Shown here: positions 7,438 through 17,173 of the stretch, piece by piece | How the letters are laid out: every line of letters starts with the position of its first letter | How positions within the stretch are numbered: the stretch's first letter is position 1 | Position numbers and translations under genes: made by a program | Assembly (NCBI GenBank): GCA_964389925.1 | Contig: CAYMGE010000023.1 | Location: 1-64,000 of the forward strand | From: CALECP01 sp964389925 | Lineage (GTDB): Bacteria; Chloroflexota; Anaerolineae; Promineifilales; Promineifilaceae | Length of the DNA: 64,000 bases | Direction: 5' to 3' | Notes under the pieces: model-generated | What the model saw: only the letters and a program-made list of their open reading frames with translations | The model's database searches: none | What the model was told of the DNA's origin: nothing

Positions 7438-9522
7438 ATGCTTTTTACCCATTTAAATAAATCACACATGAGACGGCCGTCTCGCGGCAAGCCCTCTCTA
7501 ATCAAGTGTTTGCAACACCAATCCGAAACAAGGCAAGTGAGTCATAAAGGAGCGTTGGCAAAAACCGTCTCCGCACCCATTCCGCAAGATAAACGCTCCC
7601 AGCAGTTGGTCGAAATGGGTGGGGGCGAGGCGTTGGCGTTGAGCGATGAAGAAAAGAAAAATAGACGAAATATGCAGTTAGCATGGGGGGCGTTAGGGAT
7701 CAACTCAGTCGCTCTTTTCATTCCACTCCTGCAACCGCTGGCGATGCCGAGTGTGGGAATTGCGCTCTTGCCAGTGATACAAAACAGTATCCGACGGCTG
7801 CGGGAGGGGAAAAACAGGGCAGCGGCGACGATTGAACTGCTCTCTAACGTCTGCGCCTTTTCGCTGGGTTACTACTTTATTGGTAGTGTGGCACTTACAG
7901 CGTACTATGCCAGTAATAGATTGTTGCTGCAAACACAAAGCCGCGCCAATCAAAATTTGGCGCACATCTTTGGCGAACAGCCGCGCACGGTGTGGATATG
8001 TTCGGCCGAAAAAGGAACCGAAATCGAAATCCCCTTCGAGCAACTAACAAAAGATCACATCGCCGTTGTGACGGCGGGGCAAACGATTCCAGTCGATGGC
8101 ACAATTGTGCAAGGCGTGGCGACCATTGACCAACGCGCACTGACAGGGGAATCACAGCCAGTTGAAAAGGGGCGTGGGGATAGTGTGCTGGCTTCGACCA
8201 TCATGCTGGCGGGTCACTTGCACATTCGCGTTACGAAGGCGGGAGCAGAGACAACGTCGGCGCAGGTCAGGCAAATTTTGAGCCAAACGGCCGATTTCAA
8301 ATCTTCTGTCGAATCGCGTGGGGAGCGAATCGTCGAACAAGGTGCCAAGCCGACACTCCTTCTGAGCGCACTTGCCCTCCCCACCGTCGGAGTCTCTGGC
8401 GCGTTCGGCGTGTTATTTGCCTCCTTCGGCTACCACATGAAAATCGCGGGGCCGATGGGTGTTCTCAACTTTCTCAGACTGACATCGGAAAATGGCATCT
8501 TGGTCAAAGATGGACGAGCGTTAGAGTTGTTAAGTGAGGTAGACACCGTTATCTTTGACAAAACGGGGACGCTCACGGAGGAGATTCCAACAGTCGGTTA
8601 CGTTCATTCGTGCAGTCATCTCGATGCCGACCAGTTGTTGACATTGGCGGCGGCGGCCGAAACAAAGCAAACACACCCTATCGCCCACGCCATCCTGAAC
8701 AATGTCCGTCAACGCGGTCTCGAACTACCTCCCATACAGGCGGCAGAGTATGAACTCGGTTACGGCCTCAAAGTCAAGGCAATCCTCCCGACAGGAGATG
8801 TATGGGTCAGCGTGGGCAGTGGTCGGTTTATGTCTCTCGAAGGGGTGACAATTCCCAGTGAGATGGCGGCTGTGGAGCAACAGTGCCACGCCGAAGGGCA
8901 TACCCTCATCTACGTCGCCGTTGACGGGGTGTTGGGTGGGGCAATCGAGCTGATTCCAACGATTCGATCAGAAGCGGAAGAGAGCATTGAGGCGTTACGT
9001 CGCCGCAAGCTCAAGTTGGCGATCATTTCTGGCGACCATGAGCGGCCGACTCAAAAGCTAGCACGCCAACTGGGGATCGATGAGTACTTTGCAGAGGTGT
9101 TGCCGCAGGACAAGGCGCAGTTGATCGCTCATTTGCAAGCGCAGGGTCGCTCCGTTTGCTTTATCGGTGATGGCATCAACGATGCGATTGCGCTCAAAAC
9201 AACCAACGTGGGCATTTCGATTCGCGGTGCCAGCACGGCGGCAACCGACACGGCCGCCATCATCTTGATGGATGGCTCGTTGCAGAAGCTCGTCACATTA
9301 TTCGATCTAGCTGAACAACTCGACCGCAATTTGACAACAAGCACCGTGATGACCGTCATACCCGGCGTTGTTTGTGTCGGCGGTATCTTCTTCTTTCATT
9401 TCGGTTTTCTGTCCGCCCTCGCCATCTTCTATGCTGGCTTGGGAATAAGTATTGCGAACGCCGTGTGGCCACACTTTGCTCATCAACAGACACAATATAC
9501 GCCTATCTCTTGTGTCCATTAA
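7438..9522 (+). CDS. P-type ATPase, P1B-like but lacking the CPC metal motif
   Basis: 694 aa integral membrane pump. Visible are TGES (about residue 236, actuator domain), the phosphorylated DKTGTLTE (Asp at about 374), a THPIAHAI motif matching the P1B HP signature (about 418), and GDGINDA (about 577). Membrane segments lie around residues 83-160, 300-345 and 630-685. The helix that normally carries CPC reads SFGYHMKIAGP, so the usual transition-metal ligands are absent. No N-terminal CxxC metal-binding domain is seen in the first 75 residues. The cargo is therefore uncertain; Mn, Zn or another ligand set is possible. Confidence 0.85.
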   Translation: MLFTHLNKSHMRRPSRGKPSLIKCLQHQSETRQVSHKGALAKTVSAPIPQDKRSQQLVEMGGGEALALSDEEKKNRRNMQLAWGALGINSVALFIPLLQPLAMPSVGIALLPVIQNSIRRLREGKNRAAATIELLSNVCAFSLGYYFIGSVALTAYYASNRLLLQTQSRANQNLAHIFGEQPRTVWICSAEKGTEIEIPFEQLTKDHIAVVTAGQTIPVDGTIVQGVATIDQRALTGESQPVEKGRGDSVLASTIMLAGHLHIRVTKAGAETTSAQVRQILSQTADFKSSVESRGERIVEQGAKPTLLLSALALPTVGVSGAFGVLFASFGYHMKIAGPMGVLNFLRLTSENGILVKDGRALELLSEVDTVIFDKTGTLTEEIPTVGYVHSCSHLDADQLLTLAAAAETKQTHPIAHAILNNVRQRGLELPPIQAAEYELGYGLKVKAILPTGDVWVSVGSGRFMSLEGVTIPSEMAAVEQQCHAEGHTLIYVAVDGVLGGAIELIPTIRSEAEESIEALRRRKLKLAIISGDHERPTQKLARQLGIDEYFAEVLPQDKAQLIAHLQAQGRSVCFIGDGINDAIALKTTNVGISIRGASTAATDTAAIILMDGSLQKLVTLFDLAEQLDRNLTTSTVMTVIPGVVCVGGIFFFHFGFLSALAIFYAGLGISIANAVWPHFAHQQTQYTPISCVH

Positions 9523-9611
9523 TTTCAGTTAAGTTCAACCCTATTTTCTTTCGCTCGCGCGTATAGAAAGCGTCTTGTTTATCGTTCTCTGTGGCTTTAC
9601 AATTCGCATCT

Positions 9612-10151
9612 ATGACAGAACTTATTCCATCAAAAAAGATAGACGGCATTATCATCGCCAAACTGCGTGTTTTTGGCGATGCGCGTGGCTCTTTCCGCGA
9701 AACGTTTCGCAAGCAGTGGTTTCCCCAGCGCACATGGGACACTGTGCAGACAAACTGCTCACACTCCGCAAAGGGTGTGCTACGTGGCTTACATTATCAT
9801 TTTAAGCAGGTCGATTATTGGTATTGTCCACGCGGCCGAATTCGAGCCGCCTTATTCGATATGCGTCCCAACTCACCGACCTATATGGCAACCGAAACGA
9901 TTGAAATGGGCGAAGAAAACGACATCGGCCTTTTTATTCCAATCGGGGTCGCACACGGCTTCGCCACACTTGAGGACGCAACGCTCATGTACGTTGTGGA
10001 TAACTATCACGATGGCGCAGATGAATTGGGCGTGATGTGGAATGATCCCCAGCTTGGAATCGATTGGGGGTTGGAAAATCCTGTCGTTTCGGGTCGTGAT
10101 GCGGGAAACCCTTTGTATAAAGATGTGCCGCCTGAGAGACATCCGCTCTAA
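9612..10151 (+). CDS. dTDP-4-dehydrorhamnose 3,5-epimerase-like protein (RmlC family)
   Basis: 179 aa from the ATG at 9612; an in-frame ATG seven codons earlier is less family-like. Cupin-fold RmlC features are present: DARGSFRETFRK, the catalytic-His segment GVLRGLHYH, RGRIRAALFDMR, and IPIGVAHGFATLED followed by MYVVDNYHD. The family epimerises dTDP-4-keto sugars at C3 and C5 for rhamnose synthesis. No rmlA, rmlB or rmlD is nearby, so the exact sugar product is not certain. Confidence 0.85.
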   Translation: MTELIPSKKIDGIIIAKLRVFGDARGSFRETFRKQWFPQRTWDTVQTNCSHSAKGVLRGLHYHFKQVDYWYCPRGRIRAALFDMRPNSPTYMATETIEMGEENDIGLFIPIGVAHGFATLEDATLMYVVDNYHDGADELGVMWNDPQLGIDWGLENPVVSGRDAGNPLYKDVPPERHPL

Positions 10152-10176
10152 AGAGTCGTGAGTGACTTGAATTAAA

Positions 10177-10205
10177 CGTATTACGTAAATTGAATACGTA
10201 ATACG
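10177..10205. terminator. Symmetric hairpin between convergent genes
   Basis: CGTATTACGT (10177-10186), a 9-nt loop, then the exact complement ACGTAATACG (10196-10205), lying between the convergent rmlC-like and scpB genes. There is no strong T-run, so it may be a weak bidirectional terminator or an intergenic repeat. Confidence 0.45.
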
Positions 10206-10212
10206 AATCACA

Positions 10213-10725
10213 TTAAGCCTCTTCCAATTCAGGTAGTTCCGGCATTTGTTCAAGTGAATCGAGGCCAAAATGCTGCAAGAACTCGGCCGTCGTGCCATAA
10301 AGAATCGGCCGACCCACCGCCTCTGACCGCCCCAACTCCTCTACCAAACCAAACGTCAATAGCTTTCGCAGCGAGCCATCTGAGTTGACCCCGCGAATGC
10401 GGTCAATGTGTGGGCGTGTCACGGGCTGCATGTAGGCGACGATGGCAAGTACTTCGACAGCGGCCGGACTAAGTTTTGTGTTGGTCGTGAGGCCGAGAAA
10501 GGTTTCGACTGTTTCGGCCGATTCCGGCGCACTGGTCAACTGCACGCCTTCATTCGTCCACTGCAAGTTAAGCCCTCTGTTTGTATATTGTTTCTGCAAC
10601 TCCTCAAGCAGTCCTGTAACCACTTTTGGCTTTTCATCGAGCGCGCGCGCCAACCGCGCAATGGGGGTCGCGTCGCTGGCGACAAAAAGCAAACTCTCAA
10701 GTTGGGCAAGTTTTTGATCTGACAT
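10213..10725 (-). CDS. scpB: Segregation and condensation protein B
   Basis: 170 aa, two winged-helix domains. It starts LAQLESLLFVASDATPIARLARAL and carries the family hallmarks LSPAAVEVLAIVAYMQPVTRPHIDRIRGVNSDGSLRKLLTFGLVEELGR and GRPILYGTTAEFLQHFGL. ScpB dimers bind ScpA to complete the SMC condensin complex that compacts and segregates the chromosome. scpA is not visible within this window, and the flanking genes are unrelated. Confidence 0.93.
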   Translation of the reverse strand: MSDQKLAQLESLLFVASDATPIARLARALDEKPKVVTGLLEELQKQYTNRGLNLQWTNEGVQLTSAPESAETVETFLGLTTNTKLSPAAVEVLAIVAYMQPVTRPHIDRIRGVNSDGSLRKLLTFGLVEELGRSEAVGRPILYGTTAEFLQHFGLDSLEQMPELPELEEA

Positions 10726-10856
10726 TGAACAGATTATCTAACACCCTTGCTGTGTTGCCAACTTATGCTCTGCTCCTGCTTTCTTCACAATTTACACAAA
10801 GTTTTCCCTTACGCTCTTTCATACACACAACCTCAAACTTATCAATGGAGATTAGC

Positions 10857-11432
10857 ATGGATTTATTACACACTTTCCTTTTAATTGGACACATTATCGG
10901 CGTTGCGCTTGGTGCGGGCGGCGCGACGATGAGTGACGTTTTGTTTGTCACGAGCATCATCGACAATCGCCTCGACCAGTCAGAGTTGCGCCTGCTCAAG
11001 ATTGCCTCAAAGGTCGTCGTGGTCGGCTTGTTGCTGTTGACGGTGACGGGGATTGGCTTTTTGCTCACTGGTAGTCCGACAAGTGCGCGATTCTGGGCAA
11101 AGATGACGATTGTCACGATTGCCACACTGAACGGCTTTGTCATGCACCGTTTGCTATTTCCGATCTTTGCACGCTGTGTGCAAGCGGGGACGGCAATTGA
11201 CTCGGCCGATTTCACCCGCTACACCCCTCTGCTCGTCATCGCCGGCCCTGTCTCTGCCATCTCGTGGTATGCCGCGCTGATTCTTGGCACATGGCGCAGT
11301 CTGTCGCTGACCTATTGGCAATATATCAGCGTCTATGGGTTCATCGTTTGCAGTAGCGTCGCCATTTCTGCGTTTGCCCTCGATTACGCGATGAGGAACA
11401 GGGAGCGTGTGATGCGCTTTTTGCCCAAGTGA
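10857..11432 (+). CDS. Polytopic membrane protein of unknown function
   Basis: 191 aa from the ATG at 10857, chosen because GGAG lies 6 nt upstream (10848-10851). An ATG at 10845 and longer in-frame extensions would run into scpB. Hydrophobic segments suggest about five transmembrane helices: LLIGHIIGVALGAGGATM, VVVVGLLLLTVTGIGFLL, MTIVTIATLNGFVM, a segment around LLVIAGPVSAISWYAALI, and YISVYGFIVCSSVAISAFAL. It looks like a small integral membrane protein of the DUF2214/CopD-like style, but I cannot assign a family. Confidence 0.7.
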   Translation: MDLLHTFLLIGHIIGVALGAGGATMSDVLFVTSIIDNRLDQSELRLLKIASKVVVVGLLLLTVTGIGFLLTGSPTSARFWAKMTIVTIATLNGFVMHRLLFPIFARCVQAGTAIDSADFTRYTPLLVIAGPVSAISWYAALILGTWRSLSLTYWQYISVYGFIVCSSVAISAFALDYAMRNRERVMRFLPK

Positions 11433-11441
11433 GCGTAGATC

Positions 11442-11482
11442 AGTAATCGGTATTCGATCTTTTCAACCGAATGCCGATTACT
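11442..11482. terminator. 15-bp hairpin between convergent genes
   Basis: AGTAATCGGTATTCG pairs with CGAATGCCGATTACT (one G-U pair) around an 11-nt loop, midway between the membrane protein gene and the convergent metalloprotease gene. It can form on either strand and probably acts as a bidirectional terminator. No long T-run is seen. Confidence 0.55.
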
Positions 11483-11506
11483 CTCCGCGCAATGGTCAGA
11501 AAGTGA

Positions 11507-14500
11507 TTATCTATGTCGCAAGTAGCGTCGCGTCGTGATTCCCACCGTCACGCTAGCCAGTCCAACAAGCAACCAGAGTGCGAGCGTTGAATACGTTGTT
11601 GCCGCATTTGTGAGCAGTGCAATGGCGGTTGGAATGATCGAGTCGGGGTGAACCCAATCGGCCGATGGCCCCGTCCGTATCGTCACTGGAATCTCAATCA
11701 TCTCACCATTATCCCCCGCAATCAGAATGACATCACTTGCATAACCGCTGCTGGCACGAATGCGACTTGGATTTGCCGTCACTGTCAGTTCATCGCCATT
11801 TTGGTCAAGCGTCAGCCATGCCGCCGCTGTGCGTGCTGTCCAGTTGATACCGCCTGTACCAACGTTTGAAATCGTCACTGTGCGTGGGGGTGCGGTTGTC
11901 GCGTCATCAGCCAGATGCCAGCCTAAGCGATTCGGCCCGACAGTCAAATCAGCTTCATGATACCCAATTTTGTCGTTGATGATGACCGTAAGGTCGGCTC
12001 GGCCGCTTTGTCCAAACCCGTTATCCACCTGTAGTGAGACGCGATGCGTGCCAACTGGCAACAGAAAGGCCGTGTACGCATTGCCACCGTTCGGGTTAAC
12101 CGCTTGACCGTTGATTGACCAATTCATATTCTGCGCTGGGATGTTGCCCTGAATGTCCAGCACGTCGGCAAAGAAGTTGATCGGCGTACCGTAGGGAACC
12201 TCGTGCAGGTGCATTGGCTCAAGAAACTGAACGGTCGGCGGTTGGTAAGGCATCGCTAGCGGTGCGCTCAACGCCTGTCCCGTGCGGAGGCCATCGTTGG
12301 CGATGACGCGGAACTGTGCAAATGAACTGCCCGGCATGTCAGCAAGGTCAAGCGAGATGCTGTTGGCACTCAAGCCGAGCGCGTGCGCCGTATAGGTCGT
12401 GCCACCGTTGGTTGTATAGTAGACATCGTAGGTCAGCGGGTCGCCGTCAAGGTCGTTGCCAACCCAGCTCACATCAACTGTTGTCGTCTGCACATTGGCG
12501 ACGATGTTGCTAACGGTCGGTGCGTTTTTGCTCAAGCCCAATGTTTTCAACTCTTTGTCATGTCGTGCATCGATGATGACAATTTTTGCGGTATCGGCCG
12601 GGAACGGCACAACGATCCTAAACGCATCTGTCCCCGATTCCTCTGTTTCATGATGACCCTCTGTGTCAAAGTCATAGCTTGCCAGCAAGGTGTTGTTGTC
12701 ACTGTAAAATTTAGCTTGGTAATGGTCACCTGTGGGCAGTCCGTAAGAGCCTGCGCTGTCCCACAATGTCGAGGTGGCGATGATTGCGTTAGATTGCGAC
12801 TCGACGATGTAGCCAAACAGAGCGATGTAGGCATCTCCAGCATTGACGGGAGCGGGAGGCGCATGTCGGCCGCCACCATCGGCCGTCAGCGTGTCAAAAA
12901 TGTTCTCATAGTTGTAGTCGCTGATCCACTGATTGTCACAGTAGCCCATAAAGTCCGTCCACTGATCGTTGGGCAAAACCGTTGGTGGCAACAGCGGGTT
13001 AAGACCGACAGAACCAACGTCAAAGCCCCACATGCTGCCTGCACCGATGCTCAAATCGGCGCGTGGGAAGCTGCCGTCCTGATTGCTGTGACCACATTCA
13101 TCATTCATGCCCTGTGGATGACCAGCCGTGACGCTGTGTCCCACCTCGTGACCCATGTAGAAATCGGCCGAGCTGCCGTCAAAATCCCAGCCAAACGTCG
13201 CCGTTCCTGCTGGGCCGGCCGAGATGCGTCCGCCTGTCGCTGCGCCACGTGGGAATGGGGTATCGGGGTTGCCCGGCTCATGATAGAGCATACTGTAAAT
13301 GAAGGTCGCTGCGTCCCATCCTTCTGTCTCGCGTAGTTCGGCCGCTTTTGGGTTGACATAGTAGGTTGCACAGAAATTGGCATCGATTGGGTCGCCTTGA
13401 CCGTTGACAAGCTCATCACACTCATCGGCCGTTTGCAGAATGCGCGAGCCAAGCCCTTCATCAAAAATCGTGCGTTCCGTTATATTCAAGTTGCTAGAGC
13501 CAATCGGATAGGCACGACGGAACCATGAGCGCGTTTGGGCGACATCTTCTATAGCACGGGGCGCATACATCGTACCGTTTGATTCATATTCCCAGAGCAG
13601 TAGATGCACGGGCAGGTCAGGGGATTCGCGCATCTCAAACGTCTGCGTCGTCATCGTGTTGTTGCCATAAGTCGGCTCGGTGGGAATCTGATTGGGGTTG
13701 ACAACGGCTCGCAAGCGCAGACTGCTATCATCGATCCAGTCTTGTGGGATGTCGAAGTAAAAGGCGTGTTCAAAAACGGCGCGGTCAGGAATGTCCTGCA
13801 CGGTCATATAGTTTAGGTCGGGGACGAGGGGGCCTGAGATAACATTGCCATTGCCGTCGACGCGATACAGTTCGGCCGCAATCCCCGCGACATCTGAGCC
13901 ATCCGCATTGACGTGTACGCGAACACCTGTCCATTTACCTTGAATCAACTCGATAGATTGCGCCCAATCTTGAATGCCCTGCGTCACTTCGATGCGCGTG
14001 ATCGCCACGTCGATGACAGGCAATGCAGCAGCATCGCGGGGGAGACGTTTGAGCAAGCCATTTTCATGCCAAAATAGGTAGTTGTCATTGGGGCCGCCTA
14101 GACGCAGGTCGAGACCAAACCCGACGAATGATGCTTCGTTCTGGGGGACATTCGGCAAACTGTAGAGCAGTTCGACCGATGAACCATCGCGCCCCATACG
14201 ATAGAGTCCAAAGTCATAAAAGGTGTCTAGTCCGTCCTTCATCTCACGCCGTTCAAAAAAGTAAACGTAGTTATCATCAACCTGTAGTTCGGTGATCTCA
14301 ACGTTGGCAAGTGGGCTTTCATATATTTTTGTGCCACCTGCACCTTCAGGGAAATGCCAAATTGCGTCCGTCTTTGCCACAAAAATGTGGTCGGTTCCAC
14401 ACCCGTTGGGGCAAACATCGGCCGAAAATACCGACACATCACCTGTCGAGCTAATCCCGCCGCCGTTGATCGGCCGTTGGCGCAACACATCATCGACAAC

Positions 14501-15139
14501 CGACATCCACAACACGCGCTCGCCCGTCACCCAGAGACGACTCGCAAAGTTGGCTCCCAATTCAGCGGGGGTGACGATCGTTTCGACGGTTGGTAGGACA
14601 ATAATGTTATCTGGCTTCTGAATGCGAAGGATACCGATGTCGTGGTGCAACAGATAGACCCAATTGCCGACCTCACGCACAACTGCACCGGAAACGGCCG
14701 AGCCGTGATTGTAAATGACTTGGGGTATATCGCCGGGGTTGGCCTCAACGGACAAGCGCACGACCCCATCGTGGTAGCGGCTCATCCAGTAGAGATAATC
14801 TTCATCGGCCGCGACGTTGGAGCCTAAGTCGCTATCATCGGTGCAGGGCGTTGTATTGTCAACACCGTAGACATCACGGGTGAGACCGCCCATGCCGGGA
14901 ACGCGAGAAATGAGGGTGTTGTAGTCAAATGAAGCATTGGCAGTGCGCCCTTCGGGGCAGAAGTTCCAAAACCAATACCAAACTTTGGCATCATTGGTTG
15001 TGATGTCATCGATGCGATCTTGGCTGACGAGAACATCGGGGGCGGCATCGGGGGCGGCCGATGCCGGCTGATGTTGCACATTGGCAAAAAATGCCAACAA
15101 CAGCGCGAGAAACATAAAAAATCGAATTCGTGTAAACAT
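11507..15139 (-). CDS. Secreted, membrane-anchored multidomain putative zinc metalloprotease
   Basis: 1210 aa. A signal peptide (FFMFLALLLAFFANV) ends near ASA at residue 29. Residues about 40-370 look like a beta-propeller-type sensor region with YLYWMSRYHDGVVRL-like repeats. A zinc motif HEVGHSVTAGH (His664, Glu665, His668, His674) matches HExxHxxxxxH but lacks the metzincin glycine. C-terminal Ig-like modules follow: an FN3-like unit (SNIVANVQTTTVDVSWVGND), a PKD/Ig-like unit and a BACON-like unit (NWTARTAAAWLTLDQNGDEL). One membrane helix (LALWLLVGLASVTVGI) and the basic tail RRYLRHR anchor it outside the cell. The substrate is unknown. Confidence 0.78.
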   Translation of the reverse strand: MFTRIRFFMFLALLLAFFANVQHQPASAAPDAAPDVLVSQDRIDDITTNDAKVWYWFWNFCPEGRTANASFDYNTLISRVPGMGGLTRDVYGVDNTTPCTDDSDLGSNVAADEDYLYWMSRYHDGVVRLSVEANPGDIPQVIYNHGSAVSGAVVREVGNWVYLLHHDIGILRIQKPDNIIVLPTVETIVTPAELGANFASRLWVTGERVLWMSVVDDVLRQRPINGGGISSTGDVSVFSADVCPNGCGTDHIFVAKTDAIWHFPEGAGGTKIYESPLANVEITELQVDDNYVYFFERREMKDGLDTFYDFGLYRMGRDGSSVELLYSLPNVPQNEASFVGFGLDLRLGGPNDNYLFWHENGLLKRLPRDAAALPVIDVAITRIEVTQGIQDWAQSIELIQGKWTGVRVHVNADGSDVAGIAAELYRVDGNGNVISGPLVPDLNYMTVQDIPDRAVFEHAFYFDIPQDWIDDSSLRLRAVVNPNQIPTEPTYGNNTMTTQTFEMRESPDLPVHLLLWEYESNGTMYAPRAIEDVAQTRSWFRRAYPIGSSNLNITERTIFDEGLGSRILQTADECDELVNGQGDPIDANFCATYYVNPKAAELRETEGWDAATFIYSMLYHEPGNPDTPFPRGAATGGRISAGPAGTATFGWDFDGSSADFYMGHEVGHSVTAGHPQGMNDECGHSNQDGSFPRADLSIGAGSMWGFDVGSVGLNPLLPPTVLPNDQWTDFMGYCDNQWISDYNYENIFDTLTADGGGRHAPPAPVNAGDAYIALFGYIVESQSNAIIATSTLWDSAGSYGLPTGDHYQAKFYSDNNTLLASYDFDTEGHHETEESGTDAFRIVVPFPADTAKIVIIDARHDKELKTLGLSKNAPTVSNIVANVQTTTVDVSWVGNDLDGDPLTYDVYYTTNGGTTYTAHALGLSANSISLDLADMPGSSFAQFRVIANDGLRTGQALSAPLAMPYQPPTVQFLEPMHLHEVPYGTPINFFADVLDIQGNIPAQNMNWSINGQAVNPNGGNAYTAFLLPVGTHRVSLQVDNGFGQSGRADLTVIINDKIGYHEADLTVGPNRLGWHLADDATTAPPRTVTISNVGTGGINWTARTAAAWLTLDQNGDELTVTANPSRIRASSGYASDVILIAGDNGEMIEIPVTIRTGPSADWVHPDSIIPTAIALLTNAATTYSTLALWLLVGLASVTVGITTRRYLRHR

Positions 15140-15709
15140 GGTCTATTCTCCTTTGATTTACGACTCATCATTCATACATCCCAAATCGTAAATCGCTCAA
15201 ACTAATTCCAGTTGGTTGTTTGCAATGGAACTATTATAAAAGATAGGAGCTCAGAAAGGTCTGACAAACCGTAAGAAAAATTAGGGTAACGAATACTATA
15301 ACGGGACTTCAATGAGATGATTAGAGAGACTGTAAAACAACGCACTTGAGCGCGTTTTGCATATCAGCCTTTGGCAAATGCGAGGTTGAAAATCTTGTAT
15401 GATGAGTTGTTCAATGAATGTCAGATGAGTGAGAAGAAAAAGGGGCAATGCGGTAACGCTTGCATCGATTACTTGAAAACAGGCCAACTGGCTTTATAAG
15501 AGCGTATCACGCGACTGGTAGCGAGATATGTTACCGCATTGCATCTTTCAAGCAGAGAGTATAACAGATTATTTGTGCTTATATGTGCGACCTTGTGGCA
15601 CAGTGTGCCACTCCAAGCAGGCTTGTGATTAGTTGTGCTAGGATACTAGTGAGTGGAGATATACCCGGTGATAATAGATAAAAGTCGTTCTTTGTGAGAG
15701 GTTGGGTGC
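15140..15709. promoter_or_regulatory. 570-bp regulatory gap upstream of the STAND ATPase
   Basis: No convincing gene is present. Two inverted repeats stand out. GCAATGCGGTAAC (15445-15457) and its exact complement GTTACCGCATTGC (15530-15542) are 72 bp apart. GTGGCACA-G-TGTGCCAC (15595-15611) is a perfect 17-bp palindrome ending about 100 nt before the STAND start. The second has the size of a dimeric-repressor operator. The TCGGCCGA palindrome common elsewhere is missing here. Confidence 0.5.
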
Positions 15710-17173
15710 ATGACTGAAAATACAATACTACCGATCAAAACCTTTTCCCCTGAAGAATTACATGACAGAGTTCATGCAGCGTTGAGGGCGTGGGAGAAGG
15801 TGCATACAGACTTTGGTGATTTGTTGGATGACCTGTTGCTTTTTCGTGAAGCGTATACGGCCAGTTCGGATCAGATGGAAGCCCTTCCTCGTATGACCAC
15901 CAATCAACTGTTGCGGGAGGCAATTGATCGCCTTGCCGAACAGAGCGAATCCCACGCTGCTATTTTGCGCCATCGCTTTATCTCAGGAGACAAGCTGCGC
16001 CGCACGGCCGCGCTCTTGAATTTGACAATTGATCAAGTTCGCAAGCGTCAGCGTGATGCAATTGAGCAGTTGGCGACTATCCTTGCCTATGACGAATCTT
16101 ATTTGCGTCATCTGCGCGTTCACGAAGTTGAAAGCACGCTACCGCCCTCAACCTACACCACCTTATTTGGCTTTGATGAAGCACTCGATGTTTTGCTCAC
16201 CGAGCTTTTGCATCTCAAATCGTCGTGGGTACTCGCCATTATGGGCATCGGCGGGATCGGAAAAACGGCGTTGGCTGATGCGCTGATGCGCCGTGCCATT
16301 CGCCATTTTCGCTTTCATGAATACGTTTGGCTGCGAGTCGATCCCAACGACTTTGATCAGGGGCGCGTCGATTTCGAGAGCGCAATCGACCTGCTCGCCC
16401 ATCGTCTGGCAGAGCAGATCGCGCCAGAAGTGGCAGGAAACGCGCCGATGAACGAGCGGCTGATTCGCGTGCGACAAGTCTTGAAGGAAACGCCACATCT
16501 GATCGTGATCGACAACTTGGAGACGCGCTCTAGCACGGCTTACCTGATGCGACAGTTGCAAGAGTGGGCAAATCCGAGCAAGTTTTTAGTGACAACGCGC
16601 ATTCGGCCGATTGGTGAAGCGTCAATCTTTAGCTACACGCTCGATGAATTGAATGAGCGGGATACGGCCGAGTTGATCCGCCACCATGCCCTTTCGATTG
16701 GTCAAAAAGATTTGGCACAGGCAACAGATTCACAAGCGCAATACATCTATGACGCAGTGGGCGGCAACCCTCTCGCCCTCAAAATGGTGATCAGCCTCGC
16801 CGCCACGATGCCCATTTCGCTCATCTTGGATGACCTCCATTTGGTACATACGCCAGAGGTAGAGGAACTCTACAATCGCATCTATCAGCGTGCATGGATG
16901 GCTATCACCCCCGTCCAGCGGCTACTGCTTCAATCAATGCCGCTCATTGCCGAAACGGGCGGGACGTTGACGCAACTCAAGGCGATTAGCGGGCTGGCAG
17001 ATCATGAACTATGGCCTGCGATTAATGAACTAGTCAATCGCTCGCTGATCGAGCTACGTGGAACTACTTGGGATCAAAGCTATGGCATTCACCGCCTGAC
17101 TGGCTCATTTTTACAGACAAACATCAATCGTTGGGAGGACGACGACGATGAGGATGAGGAATTACTCGTATGA
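15710..17173 (+). CDS. STAND (NB-ARC type) ATPase with N-terminal sigma-like HTH
   Basis: 487 aa. Residues about 79-125 look like a sigma-70 region 4-type helix-turn-helix (LRRTAALLNLTIDQVRKRQRDAI). The NB-ARC core follows: P-loop IMGIGGIGKTALADAL (about 178-193), Walker B HLIVIDNLET, sensor KFLVTTR, and the GLPL-like motif GGNPLALKMV (about 352-361). A winged-helix region follows. STAND proteins are ATP-driven switches in regulation or defence. It lacks its own TPR sensor repeats; these are in the next gene, which overlaps by 4 nt (ATGA). The pair resembles a split AfsR/MalT-type regulator (inference). Confidence 0.85.
   Translation: MTENTILPIKTFSPEELHDRVHAALRAWEKVHTDFGDLLDDLLLFREAYTASSDQMEALPRMTTNQLLREAIDRLAEQSESHAAILRHRFISGDKLRRTAALLNLTIDQVRKRQRDAIEQLATILAYDESYLRHLRVHEVESTLPPSTYTTLFGFDEALDVLLTELLHLKSSWVLAIMGIGGIGKTALADALMRRAIRHFRFHEYVWLRVDPNDFDQGRVDFESAIDLLAHRLAEQIAPEVAGNAPMNERLIRVRQVLKETPHLIVIDNLETRSSTAYLMRQLQEWANPSKFLVTTRIRPIGEASIFSYTLDELNERDTAELIRHHALSIGQKDLAQATDSQAQYIYDAVGGNPLALKMVISLAATMPISLILDDLHLVHTPEVEELYNRIYQRAWMAITPVQRLLLQSMPLIAETGGTLTQLKAISGLADHELWPAINELVNRSLIELRGTTWDQSYGIHRLTGSFLQTNINRWEDDDDEDEELLV

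Noticed and set aside
12383..13336. 317-codon open frame on the plus strand
   Set aside because: It lies wholly antisense to the multidomain metalloprotease gene, with Cys/Arg-rich composition and no domain; it is a shadow frame.
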